Assembly: GCA_016490735.1 (NCBI GenBank)
Contig: JAEMWC010000262.1
Coordinates: 537,001 to 601,000 of the forward strand
Source: Pachyseris speciosa
Taxonomy: Eukaryota > Cnidaria > Anthozoa > Scleractinia > Pachyseridae
Reading direction: 5' to 3'
DNA length: 64,000 bases
Shown here: positions 1 to 12,060 of the stretch, one piece after another
Layout: the number at the start of each line of letters is the position of its first letter
Position numbering within the stretch: the first letter of the stretch is position 1
Position numbers and translations under genes: made by a program
Notes under the pieces: model-generated
Databases searched by the model: none
Seen by the model: only the letters and a program-made list of their open reading frames with translations
What the model was told of the DNA's origin: nothing

Positions 1-480
1 GCCACAACACTTGTCATATTAATAATTAATTTGGAAACTGGCAGCATTTGTTAACAGGTCTGGTTCATTGCACCCTATTGTCTGTTTGTTGTTTTTTTCA
101 TGCAAGGGTCTGCAGATCAGCTGTCATTTTAATGATGATTGTAGAGTGTGTAAAATGAAAGTTAGACTCAAATTTTATTGGGTTGTAGTTTGCACCAGTG
201 AAAGGCATTGTATTATTATGGATACTAGGTAGTAACAAATCATTACTTCTCTCCAAGACAGGAATTTCAATGACTATGTATCTTCACATAATTTTCACTC
301 ATAGGATCTAAATACCCCTCTCCACTTGGCCGTTCAAAAACAATGCCAGAAATCTGTGTTGATCTTGTTGAGCTATGGTGCATTTGCCTCACTGGGGACA
401 AAGAATCAGGTAGGAATAAATTATGACACTCACTGTGTAATCCCCAAACATCAAGTTGGGTTTTCTCCTCACTCATCTCA
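1..480. other. No recognisable gene
   Basis: AT-rich sequence with no convincing exon, tRNA or transposon protein. Probably intron or flank of the large + strand gene. Confidence 0.4.
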
Positions 481-487
481 ATGCAAA

Positions 488-602
488 AATGAATGAATGA
501 ATGAATGAATGAATGAATGAATGAATGAATGAATGAATGAATGAATGAATGAATGAATGAATGAATGTATGAATGAATGAATGAATGAATGAATGAATGA
601 AT
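488..602. repeat. (GAAT)n microsatellite
   Basis: About 115 bp of tandem GAAT/ATGA with one interruption (ATGTATGA near 566). The His/Ser/Phe-rich reading frame across it on the minus strand is a by-product. Confidence 0.95.
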
Positions 603-1331
603 TTTACCCTTGGAAGTATTTGTAAGAAGAGTGCAAAGGCTAGTGGGGCCGAGCAAATACATGAAACAAATAATTCATATAAACAAGGTTACAAATCCCA
701 ACTGCCAGGAGGCAGACCAGACCATGTAATTTTTATGTTAGTTATGAGAATTTCCTTGATTACATCACAGCATCCTATCTTTGTGATAATTTTCTCTATT
801 CATATGGATTGCATGTTTAATCAAGTGTTAGTTTGGTGCATAGGTATGGCAGGTCATTATTGTTGACAGTCATGTGGCCATGAAAGATAAATGTTGCGGT
901 TGAATTTAATCCTTGTTTTAATTTTTTTTTTCTCCCTTTGTTTTTGGGTATGGCAACATGTGGTAATGTATGATAATTAGTTTAAAACAAAGGGTGAAAA
1001 ATATAAACCAAGTATAAAATTGAGTAATCCTGTACCTCTTCCAGACATCTATTTTAATTGGTCCCTATGACCTGTACAGTTGTAGCTTCTTTTGTTATCA
1101 GGGCTAGGGGTATGTTCTGTGTTGTATCATTTATTGTTTCATTCTTCAATTACAGACTGCATCTGGAAAGCTACAGGCTTTCTCATAAAATTGTACTACA
1201 ACATTTATTTTAATCTAGAAGAAATTACTTACGAATCTAATATTGTGGTGAAAATATTTTCAGAGAGCTAGTAAGTGTATGATTGGCATGAGTAGTGACA
1301 ACAGGTACTAAGTAAACATTTTTTATCGCAG
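603..1331. other. No recognisable gene
   Basis: AT-rich non-coding sequence up to the acceptor of exon 1. No element boundaries were identified. Confidence 0.4.
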
Positions 1332-1409
1332 TACCATGAAACTCCTAAGCAGCTGACTGAAGATAAGGAGATTATTAAACTACTGGAAGATCCTTCAAAA
1401 GCAGCACAG
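1332..1409 (+). CDS. Internal coding exon 1 of the RHIM-like motif gene
   Basis: Seen: an acceptor (TTTTTTATCGCAG) precedes 78 nt that read as 26 open codons beginning YHETPKQLTEDKEI and ending DPSKAAQ, followed by the donor GTTAGT. Both ends are phase 0, matching the next recognised exon at 13949. The peptide is charged and probably helical. No domain is recognised, and it is too short for the upstream partner domain to be named. The real 5' end of the gene lies upstream of the window, or in exons I could not see. The intron that follows is about 12.5 kb and full of transposons; further small exons inside it cannot be excluded. Confidence 0.6.
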
Positions 1410-2150
1410 GTTAGTACTGTACTGTGCTCCTTTATAAATAAAAATATGATTGACTCAGAAATTGCCTATTTTAGGCATGTACATTCAGTTCATCCCAGGG
1501 AAACAAAATTTAACTGAAGATTCAGCAAGATTGCCACAATGCAGTCTTTTGAGAATTCAATTGAATAGTCACATACTTTGCTTACTATGTTTGCCATCCA
1601 TAAAAACTGTGAAATATACAGTGTTTATTTCATACTGAGAATATTAATTCAGCTGACTTGCAGTACACCCTATTCAAATCTAAGGTATACTGTTTATCTC
1701 CTGAAAGTATATGTGTGATTGATTAATTATTGTTTAGTGAATTTTTCTGTTTTGATGCTTATGTTTTCCACAATCTGGTTAATTAATTGGAATATTGGAA
1801 GTTTAATTTGATTAGTAGTTGTTATAGTCTTGGTTTGTACATAACTTGTATATAAAACAATATCTTGCCTTATTGATATGGATGCCACCCATATTTCATT
1901 ATACCTCTTTTCTTTTGTTGCTACATGACTGCCATTATATTCCTGCCTCTAAACCTGTGGCTCAATAATAAGTCACAAGTATGTAATATTATATAAACAC
2001 CAATGAAATACTGGTATCAGGTGACCTTTCGCAAACACATGTGAAAATAACAATGCTATCTTCACATGCGAAAAGATCATCATTGCTATGGTACATAATA
2101 AATTGCTCCTTTTGCAGCAACAGTGGAATGGTTTGGTATTTCATTGTTTA
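1410..2150. other. Intron 1, 5' part
   Basis: AT-rich intron sequence without recognisable coding or repeat structure. Confidence 0.4.
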
Positions 2151-2154
2151 CTGT

Positions 2155-2375
2155 GATGGCCACTTGGTGATATGAAAATTCTCTTCTCTCGTTCACTGCA
2201 CTCACTCATGAAATATTTTTCAACACTTGGAAGATGTAATTTTTCTACTCTGTCACACACACATACCAACAAATTTCCGAGTTCTCCCGACAGGAGTTGA
2301 ACATACCTATGATCTTAATTGTGATTACTAGTTTAAGTTTGGAAACTATTCCACTGAGCTACAGAGAGATCTTGT
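2155..2375 (-). mobile_element. tRNA-derived SINE
   Basis: Read on the minus strand, 2372-2277 has a tRNA-like head: a box A resembling TAGCTCAGTGG near 2364-2350 and a box B resembling GGTTCAACTCC, degenerate and split by an insertion, near 2305-2290, followed by an unrelated body. It cannot fold as a full tRNA because there are extra bases between the boxes. Boundaries are approximate. Confidence 0.4.
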
Positions 2376-2584
2376 GGCCATGAAACTAGGTTTATGTGAC
2401 AAAAGTCCTGCATTCTGCTAGGATCTGAATGTTGAAATTAAAGTGGTATATTGGCCATGAGAGTGAAGTGAGCTTTTAAGCATGGTAAATGAATGAAAGA
2501 TGTAATTTAACTTCAATGCCTAAATTTTTGTGCAGTAGTAGTAAATGCCTAAATTCATGAGATTGCATTGCTTGTGATCTTGAT

Positions 2585-3085
2585 GAATCAGCCATTATTA
2601 TAATTCTCATCATTTCCATCATGGTCATGATCACCATCATCACTGTCACAATCACCATTACCATCGCCATCATAGCCTCTTCCACAACGTAAAACAATTA
2701 CCGCCACCAGTGTCACCACAAACACTACCATCACCACCATCATCATTGTAATCACCACAGTCATCATCATCATCACCATCGCTGTCACCATCACCAGTAC
2801 TATCACCATCAGCATCACCGTCACCATCACCATCACCATCGCCAGTACCATCACCAGTGGCAACACCGTCACCATCACCACCACCAACACCACCACCATC
2901 ACTATCACCAGTACCATCACCATTACTACATGCACTAATTACCAACGCCTTCATTACCATGACCATGACCATTACATTTACCATCACCACTGCCACCACC
3001 ACTATCATAATTCATCATCTTCACCCCTACAACCATCATCATCATCATCATCACCACCACTATCACCACGACCATCACACCACAT
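2585..3085. repeat. Imperfect (CAY)n / CATCAC minisatellite
   Basis: About 500 bp of degenerate CATCAC, CACCAT and CACCGTCAC units. It yields several long spurious reading frames rich in Met/Val, Asp/Gly or Thr/Pro. Similar short tracts occur at 10255-10420 and 13838-13895. Confidence 0.9.
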
Positions 3086-3239
3086 CATCAGGGCTGCCAT
3101 TAGGGGCTGTAACCCATAACACCTCTTACGGCTGAGCTTAGTTGACGTTCCCATTATGGTTGCTTTGTGAGTAAACAATGTTCATGGAGCAAGGTCACAT
3201 GTTATATTGTTACAAATTTCATGTTATGCCTACTTCATA

Positions 3240-3400
3240 GTGGAGCTCCACTGGCCCGAAGGGCGGAAGTGGAGCAGGGCCATACTTATGGAAACCCGTC
3301 AACTGGTTTTCTCACGGTAATCATGGCTTGCGGTATTCCTCGTGGGTGCAACTGCACGACGACGACGACGACGACAACAACGATAGAGTCACCCACGCAA
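3240..3400 (+). repeat. Dispersed repeat, copy 1 of 3
   Basis: This repeat carries GGAGCTCC, GAAACCCGTCAACTG and GGTATT-CTCGTGGG blocks and ends in a (GAC)n tract at 3356-3375. Related copies lie at 22655-22795 and 60955-61105. It looks like a non-coding mobile repeat; the superfamily is unknown. Confidence 0.6.
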
Positions 3401-3439
3401 CCATCTTGTCTCGTGCGATTACTCACGTGATTTCCTCAG

Positions 3440-5330
3440 AAGATTGATTGTTTTGATGGTTACCGTAATTTTTTGTAAGCTCTTGATTTAGCGGGTAGCT
3501 TTACAGATTTGGCAACAGGCTGTCTACACCAGAATCCCGTAAACGAGAGCATTATTGTGGTGTGTTTTATGAAATTACACTGAATCACAGAAAAGCAAGT
3601 GAAGTGAAGTGGCAAATAATATGAGCGGAGAGATTTTCCTGAACGCATTGATATCTTGTCTTTCTTTAAAAGTCTACATTGAATAAGCCTTTATGGGGGT
3701 AATAGAATGTACAGTTATCTGTAGACGAACATTGGGATCCAAGAAATGTAATAGAAGCCAAAAAGTATTTATTGAAATTACTGACAGCCGAGTTCAGTGA
3801 AGTGTGACCGGAAACACTTCGGTCTTCGTTTTGTAGACACCCAGCCACGAAGCCACATTCCTTTTCCTAATCGCTTGGCAATTCTATACGAAGATATGGT
3901 ACTTTAAGGTGCTTAGAATGAGGTATTTCGTAGAAATTCTAAAGACTCGGCGTTTCTACAATAGCTTAATAACTATACTACGTAGCACAAAATGGCCCTT
4001 ATGGTTCCTACCCGAACTAGAGAAGTTCATAATCCAACCACTCTCAGCAACGCTGGCCTGGCGTTCGGTTGCCAACTTCTTCAGCGGAAGTCGGTGGTAC
4101 CCAGGATTATACTCCGCCATCTATGACCTTTAATATTTCTTGATTTTGAATCAACCGTGGCAGTGGTACTTAACATTTTCACAAGTTGATTTTTTGCAAC
4201 TACCTCAACAAAACTGAGAGATGTTTATCCACGATGAAGCGCTCAAGAGAAATGAAGTGCATGCACGTCTGTTGTGGTTTTATTTGAGATAAGGCAGGTA
4301 TTGAATGTGTCACGTACTCACTGAGTGAATGGAGGTTTCAAACCTAGAAAGTAAACTAGACTTAAACTTCAATCTTAAAAAGCACTTATAATCTCAAGTT
4401 TTTTACATACAGAGAAGATTTGGGTGACTTTTACACTGAATGCTTCCAATCCGGTGTTCACGAGCGGAGACAAAAGAAATATTTCTTGTATCTGGTCTGT
4501 TTTTGAACTAACCAAAACTATGCTGACGTAACGACTTTCTGAGCACTGCGCCAAAAATGATGTCTTCAGAAGCTGAGAGCCTTTGTGTTGCAAGGCAGGA
4601 CTACTGTTTGAGAGCAAAGTAAAAGTCATGGGCACATTTTTTCGCAACAGGATTTAATGAAGTCAGACGAAAGATCAAGTAAGTGGAAATGTGGTAGGAA
4701 ATGTCAGGTCTGCATGTTTTGATCACTACAAGGCTCGCGATCTTCACTAGGCTGAGTGAGCGGCGGAAATTGAAGTTACTACGGTTATCACTGTTATTAG
4801 CCATTGCAAATGTAAACTTTCTAAACTCAGTGTTCTAATTCAGTGTAGTATGAATTTTTAAAAGTCACTCTTTAATGAAATCTAACTGTTTCTTATGTAT
4901 TAGGCTTCATTTCAGCAGAATGCAGTTTGAATAAATGTCTTTGAACATCACACAACAAATGCTTGATTTTGTCTGTTGCGACTGTGCCGAAGACTACGCC
5001 AGAGACCCTGTAGAAGAGCGAAGTTTGTGTCATTAGAGTGCACAGGCCGTAATGAAATCTCATAGATTTTGTTACATAATTTATATAAAATGGCATGAAG
5101 AGTTCTGTCCTAATAATAATCCCGTAAAACGTCGCCGGCCAAATGATTTCACCAATTGAACGGAACCTTGTTCCCAGTGGTGAGTATTATAAAACTGTTT
5201 CTAATTTAAGCAGAGTCAAGGATTTGCAATTCGGACACTTATTTTCAGAATGAATACAGCGCTACGTTATTGATGAATTCAGGTGATTCCAAACTTAATC
5301 GTTGCTTTCTGAACCAAAAGCTAGACAACA
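3440..5330. other. Intron sequence without recognisable features
   Basis: Reading frames here are short, with no protein similarity I recognise and no clear splice-flanked exon. Confidence 0.35.
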
Positions 5331-5339
5331 ACAAATTTT

Positions 5340-5720
5340 TTCATGCAAGATTTCAGCGGAGTAAAAAGTATAAGGGTCCGAATTTTGGACCTTTGCTTTC
5401 TGAACAGATATAACAGGATATTTTTCACGATTTTAGCGGAGTAAATAGCAGGGGTCCGAATTTCGGACCCTTGGGTTTTGAACCCAAGACAACAGGCTAT
5501 TTTTTTACGATTTCAGGGGAGTAAAAAGCAAGGGTCCGAATTTCGGACCCTTGCTTTTTGAACACAGATATCAAGATACTTTTTTACGATATCAGCGGAA
5601 TAAAAAGCAAGGGTCCGAATTTCGGACCCTTGCTTTTTTAATTCAGATAACAAGAGATTTTTCATGATTTCAGCGGAGTCAAAATCAAGCCATCCGAAAT
5701 TCAGTGCCTTGCTTCCCAAA
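5340..5720. repeat. Tandem array of perfect-palindrome units
   Basis: Five units with a period of 78-81 bp. Each has an AGCGGAGTAAAAAG-like lead-in and a palindromic core GGGTCCGAATTTCGGACCC. Cores lie near 5372, 5454, 5532, 5610 and 5690; the first and last are degenerate. The best core extends through flanking A and T runs to form a 30+ nt hairpin at 5603-5639. It is unrelated to neighbouring elements and has no coding potential. Confidence 0.85.
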
Positions 5721-6111
5721 TAAAAAGAGCAATGTGCAGGTTATCTATATATTGTTGATTTGTGAGGAACAAATTTGCCTATCCGCAAAAAACAGAAAAA
5801 GTTGAATGCTGCAAAACTATATTTTGTTGATGTCCACCAGTTTTAACAACTTCCAATGACAAGAAAGTGGTAAAAAATTGTTGTCCTCAAAAATAAGAAA
5901 AAGCGTCATCCTTTTTTACCTCTTATTCCACCAAAATCGTGAAATAACGCTTATTTTCTCAACATAAAAAGGGTCCTACGATAATTCCCATGAAATTTAT
6001 GGTTTTTAGCGGAGTGATTATGCTTAAAAAGGTCAAAATTATAATATTCTGTGGAATTCTCTATTTTGGAAAAACTGAAAATAGTTTGGAAAGCGTTATC
6101 AAATCAAATTA

Positions 6112-6312
6112 CATCAAATGTTGGTTTTGAGGAGAGGGGAAAACCGGAGTACCCGGAGAAAAACCTCTCGGAGTAGAGTAGAGAACCAACAAACTCAGCC
6201 CACTTATGACGCCGAGACCGGGAATCGAACCCGGGACACATTGGTGGAAGGGGAGTGCTCTCACCACCGCGCCAACCCTGCTCCCCTCAAGATCCAACCC
6301 TGCTCCCCTTAA
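6112..6312 (-). mobile_element. tRNA-derived SINE inserted in the Rep-like gene
   Basis: On the minus strand, 6288-6213 reads as a tRNA-like promoter: box A TGGCGCGGTGGTGAGAGCAC and box B GGTTCGATTCCC. Its 3' body is a conserved segment (CTCCGAGAGG...CTCCGGGTACTCC, 6180-6140) that recurs in cnidarian SINEs as I remember them. A short tandem duplication with AAGATC at its ends (6290-6316) marks the junction with the helicase remnant. Confidence 0.75.
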
Positions 6313-6319
6313 GATCTTT

Positions 6320-7607
6320 AGAAAAATGTGATTTTGGAGCCGGCAGGTGCACCGGCTGGCCCTCGAGCATTAATAGTAAATCGTGCCACTGGATAATCTG
6401 TGAATTCCATCTGAAGTCGTTTAAAAAAATGACCTCTGCCTTTTCTGCACCGACCCAGGCGAAAGTGGATGTGGCGGGATTAGTGAAAGACTTGTAAACA
6501 AAGGAAAGGATTAAAATGTCTTGCCTTTATTGGCAGGGCCCTTGATTAGAATGTTGCGAAATTTTCCCCTCCCCTGTTCTAGGAGATCTCTCACAGCTTC
6601 GGTAAAAATCTCAATTGGCACGAGGTTCCACATGAGTAGCTGTTGAGCGCATTCCGCCCACCGACCGTCGCACTCAGCGGTGCAAGGGTCCTGCAGACGT
6701 TTTTCCAAGATCTGAAGTTTTGTCAGTTTACTTCTTTGTAGCACCTCACTCGCCTTCTCCATCTCCCAGGCCGTTGAAATACATTCCTCTACAACTCTGT
6801 TGCCCCTGTTCATCACGAACTCTGCTAGATCGGTCTTTCCCTCAGCCTTTTGGGTGCTTACGAGCGCGAGTAGCTCAGTTCTGTTTTTGATTTTCTTTTC
6901 AAGTATTATGTTTGACACTTCATAACAACTTAATCGTTTCGATCGCTTTCGCGTTACTGATATTTTACTGACGTTTTTCCCCGTCATCCGAGAGCGGACA
7001 TCTTCATGTTCTCTTTCTTCGCCCTTTCGCCTTCTCCGCCACTTGTGGTATCTGTTGCTGAATCATAACAATCCACGGTCGGTTGTCGTCGTTTTGCTCG
7101 CGCCTGACTTGCGGCCATTGTTCTAGGTGGACCTGAGTTGCCTAAATCTGGATGGCCAGCAGACTGGATGAAATCTTCATCTTCCTTGGTGGTGTACAAC
7201 CATGCAGAATAGTAGTTGGTGTGCCGGTTAGAAAAGTGAACGTAAACACTCCACTTGCTCCTTAAATATTGCCAGATCGGTAGCCACCTCTTAATTTTGT
7301 TTAGTTTAATGACCATGTGATAATGCTTCCCTTGATTTTTATGGTTTTCCTGGCAACAAGTCCACTGAATTACTTTAGTTTTGGGTCCCTCGCAATTCAA
7401 AACAGCCTCACAAACGGCATCTGCGAACGACTGTCTGTCCGGGAAAATGCTGAGATCAGCTTGGCTATAGGTTATTAAGTACACGCTTCTCACTTTGGCT
7501 GGCTGCAATTCGTCAAGGGAACTTTCCGACTGTGAACTACTAGATACATACTGAGAGAGCAGCTCCATCGTTATGTTCTTACGAACTTCGTTGACAAGTA
7601 TAAGCAT
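6320..7607 (-). pseudogene. Rep-like HUH endonuclease / SF3 helicase gene, broken
   Basis: Seen on the minus strand: a 207-codon frame (7607-6984) with a YLITYS motif at residues 43-48, the HUH-type HYH at 95-97 and a YTTK at 138-141 (Y-x-x-K catalytic layout). It is followed, through an ATGA overlap, by a 158-codon frame (6987-6511) ending in Walker A GPANKGKT. A frame change just after this motif separates the Walker B-like segment VIFLND at about 6436-6413. The 3' end is cut by a SINE. Known: Rep/NS1 proteins of parvoviruses, CRESS viruses and related eukaryotic mobile elements combine these domains. It may be an endogenous viral element or a Rep-encoding transposon of a family expanded in cnidarians. 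It is non-functional as it stands. Confidence 0.75.
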
Positions 7608-7609
7608 AA

Positions 7610-8130
7610 ATATTGAATTGTTATGGTACTTTTAATTTCCCGCGCAATAATTAGGAAAAGCATTCCTCAGACAGAATAGAAAGCCGACTTAGTTGAGGCG
7701 TGAACTTGACATTTTGACTCCGAATATGGCTCTGATTTATGCATCTTTTGTTTCCATGTTAAGAAAGTATCTAAAACGCTTAACATAGCATCTGATGAGT
7801 GTCATGGAGAACATTTTTTTTAGTCTTGCCTGGGTATGCATTCACTGTCAGGTTTGCATTCTGATCTAAACTTTAACTTTTCAGCGTGCAACTGCTACCT
7901 TAATCGCGCCATTACCATATTTAACACCAGTAGTCATGCCAGTGGGAATCTCGGACAATCTTGGACGGAATAAAATGGACTAATTAACCTCCATCCCCCC
8001 TAAGCAATGATGAAGGCGCGTGAAGAACAAAACGTGCCATTTTGGCATCATTGAAATGGGGGGGAGGGGTGGTTCAAATGTTCCATTTATTGTGTCCAAG
8101 ATTGTAGGTTGGTACTCCTCTTTCTTTTCC
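7610..8130. other. No recognisable gene
   Basis: Upstream flank of the Rep-like remnant. It contains no clear promoter motif and no inverted terminal repeat that I could identify. Confidence 0.35.
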
Positions 8131-10241
8131 ACGGATATTTATGTTGAAGTTGTTTAGTAATTTTTCTAGCTTACTACAAGGCAAGCTTACTTGTCTACTT
8201 TCTTCTCCAAGAATCTTCCAGCAAACATAGGCACTGTGTATTGTTTTTTTTTTTGTAGTGTTTTAATGTTTTGACATTTTTTAACAACGGTCAATTCCCG
8301 TTGACTGCTCTAAACACTAAATATTGGCGCAAGGAAAGCCATATGCGAAGTTGCTCAATACCAGTAAATAAAATGTGGCTCTCCACAGGATTTCAGGTAA
8401 AATGGTGATGACACGGGCACGCGTGCGAGGACACGCTAAACAAAAGAAATTTCTTTTAACACGCCAGCATCGTGTCACCATGCACGTCTCATTAAAACTG
8501 CCTTTTGTCTTATCTTACACGGAGAGCACAAAGGAAAACGTTCAGTCACACAAAGAAGCGTGTCAAGTTATGAAACACAAAGGAATCGAGCAAAATGACA
8601 CGGTAGCGTGCAAAATACCTCACTTTGCGGGCAAAATCACTCGCTCGAAAAATAATCATCGTATAAAATGTTCGTATAACCTTGTTCATCAGTCGACAGT
8701 TCCCGAGAGAAAATTGTTATGAGGAGTCAAAAAATTGAAACACAGCTGCCAGCACATGGAATGACTTTCTAAATTTTATTTTGCAAAAGATAAAGCTTGA
8801 CAAAGTTCAGCTGTGTACAACTAAATTAAACAAGACCCTCAGCTCAGAGACCAAAAAGTGCCGGGTTTCCTGTATAAATTATGTTTAAAATGCTCACACC
8901 GTAATTTTTCGGTTATAAGGCACACTCGGTTATAAGACGCACCCCCAACTCAACTGTCCATTTTTCTGATGGGAAATTTCCGTAAAACACTTGGTTATCT
9001 GACGCACTATAAACTGAGAAAGATACGTGGAGCGACAACGGAGTTGTAATAAACAAGAGAGAAAAAGCCGTGCATAAACAAAGAGCCGAAAAAGCAGAAG
9101 GAATACGATTTATGAAGTGAAGTTTACTTACTTGTGACCTACTAAATAACCAAATGCGTGAAAAAAAGTTGCATCCTGACTTGATTGATTCAAGCAAATT
9201 CGTCGCTTGCGTGTAAAATCTAAAGATTCACTTTGATTACAAAAGCGTAAATAATTACACGCGCTCAATGGCGATTTGGTTTGAGTTTCCAGCGAGGAGA
9301 ATGCTCGAGTTAACCGGCTTCATATGTCAGTGCACAAAAGTGGATGGATGGACGAACAAGGTTTGTATAATTTGTAAAGAAACACAATTTACATTTCGCA
9401 ATGGAAGTGTTTGCGATTTTAGCGCGACAAGTATCACATTACAGAGCACGTGCTTTCAAGCACGTCTAATAATTATGCAAATGAAAATACTCTCTTGGAA
9501 ACTAATGAGTAGATTCGAAAAACCTCCATAGCTATGAAAGTCAGTGCTTAATCATAGCGGAAAATGCGAATTTAAAAAATTGTTTCAGAAAAATATTTAC
9601 TTTTTAATTTATGGCCCATTTCAAACGTCGTGCTACTGCTGTAGTTCGCACCCGATTGTTCCTGTGGTGTGACATATTGCGCGACGATAAGAACGATAAT
9701 TATCTTTCTGTGTAATCGAAGATTTTCAAGGTCAAAAGATTACAGATCTTCGACTGCTTTTGAAAAATAAAGCTCCTTTATTTTTTCTTCATTCTGAGCT
9801 GCTGCACTTCGAACAAACTTCGTTCAGCTGACAAAATGCGCGTTGTGTTACCATAATTTTATGCAAACAACTGCACTGTTTCATACCGGTGAGCTTGTAT
9901 TCAAACCTTGCACGGTTTTGCTTCAGTCTCGCCGAGCCCTTTTCTCTAGATAATCGTGTAACATAACACGCTTCCCGTGTTTAATCACACTCTCTGCGTG
10001 ACAAATTGCACGCTAGCTTAAACAAAAGGTTATGCGTGTTAAGTCATGGAAAACAAAAGCTGCGTGCCACTTTTTGTCTTCTTCATTAAATATGTGCATA
10101 TCCGTGACAAATAACACGCTTTGCGTGCCGTGTCCTCGCACGCGTGCCCGTGTTATCACCATTTTACCTGAAATCCTGTGGAGGACCACAAATAATAACC
10201 ATGGAGCTCCGCTGTTAGGCTTGGCTAAATCTATATATTAA
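8131..10241 (+). repeat. Dispersed repeat interrupted by a TIR element
   Basis: The outer parts 8131-8373 and 10191-10241 match 25635-25900 and, inverted, 61310-61450. Shared blocks are GGTCAATTCC-GTTGACTGCTC, TTGCTCAATACCAGTAA and TAGGCTTGGCTAAATC. The copy at 25635 is uninterrupted and gives the empty site. No protein coding is seen. Confidence 0.7.
8374..10190. mobile_element. 1.8-kb TIR (foldback) element
   Basis: The ends are inverted repeats of about 60 bp beginning TGTGG-TCCACAGGATTTCAGG, with only a few mismatches. Inside each end are clusters of ACACGC/GCGTGT motifs. A nested patch at 8905-9015 repeats GGTTATAAGGCACAC and related phrases. No transposase frame is visible, so it is non-autonomous. 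The target duplication is unclear (at most AA), and the superfamily is not assigned. Confidence 0.8.
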
Positions 10242-10424
10242 CTTAATGACAGCCCTGATCATCACAATCGTTATCATCGTAACAATAATGTGTCACTGCC
10301 ATCCTACCTGCTTCACCTGATGTTACCATCAACACCACCACTGTCATCAGCCATAAGTACCACCACTACCACACCACCACCAATACCATCATCACCATCA
10401 CCACCATCATCATTGTCTTTTTAG

Positions 10425-12060
10425 CTCATTCATTGCATCATAGCGCAATGAATGAGTATCGTGGGCATCCAATGTGGAATGGAATGTGTAGACAAAATGG
10501 AATGTGTAGTAGACGCGTAGACAGAAATGAACGAGGGATCCAAACGAGGCTGCGGCCGGAAGTAATTTTGCACGCTTACCCTCCTCGTTAGTAAATTGAA
10601 AATGAACTTCGATAAAGCTGAATTACACATTTGCAAGAATACAAATGTTTCTACAGTCTCACAAATAAACAAATAACATCAAACGCAATTTCGGCACTTC
10701 TAAAGTGTGTAACGTGGATCAAAAACCCGAAATCTTCACACCCAGGTGGACCATAAACTATTGTTTTTGATGTCACGACCGGAAGTTATTTTACACACTT
10801 ACCTTCCCCGTTAGTAAATTGTTAAGCTTACTAAAGCTTTTTGCTTAATTTACTGCGAAATCCAATGGTCGGTTAACCGTGGGAAATTGCGTTTGGATGA
10901 GTTCCCCAGTGAGTGTGGACCTTCTTAATTTCAAGACTTTTCTCGCCCATAAGTAGGCGCTGTGCGTTCTATTTTTAGTTTTCTAGTCGATGTTTAATTA
11001 GAGAGCTCGATTACCAGCCGCTATTTCCCAAATGAGCCGAGATTGGGCCTTTATATAAAACTACCCACAGTATTTCAGTATCTCATCAAAAATTCTCGCA
11101 ACAGAGCAGAAACCAAATCACACCTGGATAGTTAGCAAAGGCAAATACAAAGTATAGCTCAAGAAGAGGAGTTATAAGCAAAGTAAGTAAAAAGATTCAA
11201 GAAACAAAAATTGTTCATTGTTCTTATTGTTTTAACATCTGGCAATACTCTGGTATATAATATTTCTCCTTCGACGTAAAAAGTAGAACATTGTTTGATT
11301 TAGAAAGATACATTGATTTGGAAACTAAAACTGGTACATTGTATGACTGAACCTCTCACAAAGATGAACTTTGAATATGCTTGTAAACGCTGCTATATTA
11401 TTGTACGCATTTTCAGTAAAAATTTGACCAGCATCTTGATATGCATATCGCAAATAACGTAACGTGACCCGTTTATCAAAAAGTTGCCATTCTTTATCTT
11501 TTTTTAGATAAACTACATAAAATACATGTGTTGTTCTAAAGAATTCTATAATAATATACAAGGTTCAATACGCCATGCAAACTCTTCATAATTACTGTTA
11601 CATGCATTTTAATGAGAAATTTACTGCCATTTTGTATTTTCCTATTTCTAAACTGCGCTGAAAATATTTCACGTGACCTTTCCATCCTTATCTGTATCTC
11701 AAATAAACATGTCCCGTTCCTAACAGTCTATTCTTTCCCCTTTTGGTTCACATTAGCAGCATTCAACAGTACAATGAAAATTGTCCATTACAATGAATGC
11801 GCTGGCTCCAAGAGCCCTTTGATTTTTGTTTTATATTTATTATATATTCAAAAACACACACACATACAAAACAAAATTACAGACGTCTTACTTATAAGTA
11901 AGACTACATGTTTACAGTAAACAGTGTACATTACTTTTAAAATAAAAGTAAAAAATAAAAAATAAAAATTTTTTACAGCAATTGGTTGCAAAGCTGTTGT
12001 GATAAGGCAGTGGACTGTTTTTTTCGGTGTGGGAACTAATCAAACAAGCAAAAACAAAAA
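10425..12060. other. Intron 1, no recognisable gene
   Basis: AT-rich. A short near-duplicate phrase (GGAAGTAATTTTGCACGCTTACC at 10557 and a relative at 10782) suggests an old repeat. Reading frames resemble no family I know. Confidence 0.35.

Noticed and set aside
267..662. 131-codon minus-strand frame with a Ser-Phe-Ile-His repeat
   Set aside because: It is the GAAT microsatellite read through; no domain or splice context.
2476..3135. Long overlapping frames rich in Met/Val, Asp/Gly or Thr/Pro
   Set aside because: All come from the CATCAC minisatellite; every frame of such a tract stays open.
5340..5720. CRISPR-like array
   Set aside because: Spacers are as similar as the palindromic cores, so whole 80-bp units repeat; the genome is eukaryotic.
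6213..6288. tRNA gene on the minus strand
   Set aside because: A and B boxes are present but the sequence continues into a SINE body and lacks a proper acceptor stem.
8375..8722. 115-codon frame at the start of the 1.8-kb TIR element
   Set aside because: It is made of the inverted terminal repeat and subterminal motifs; no transposase-like residues.
11325..11561. 78-codon minus-strand frame
   Set aside because: No similarity to known element proteins and ordinary intron composition around it.
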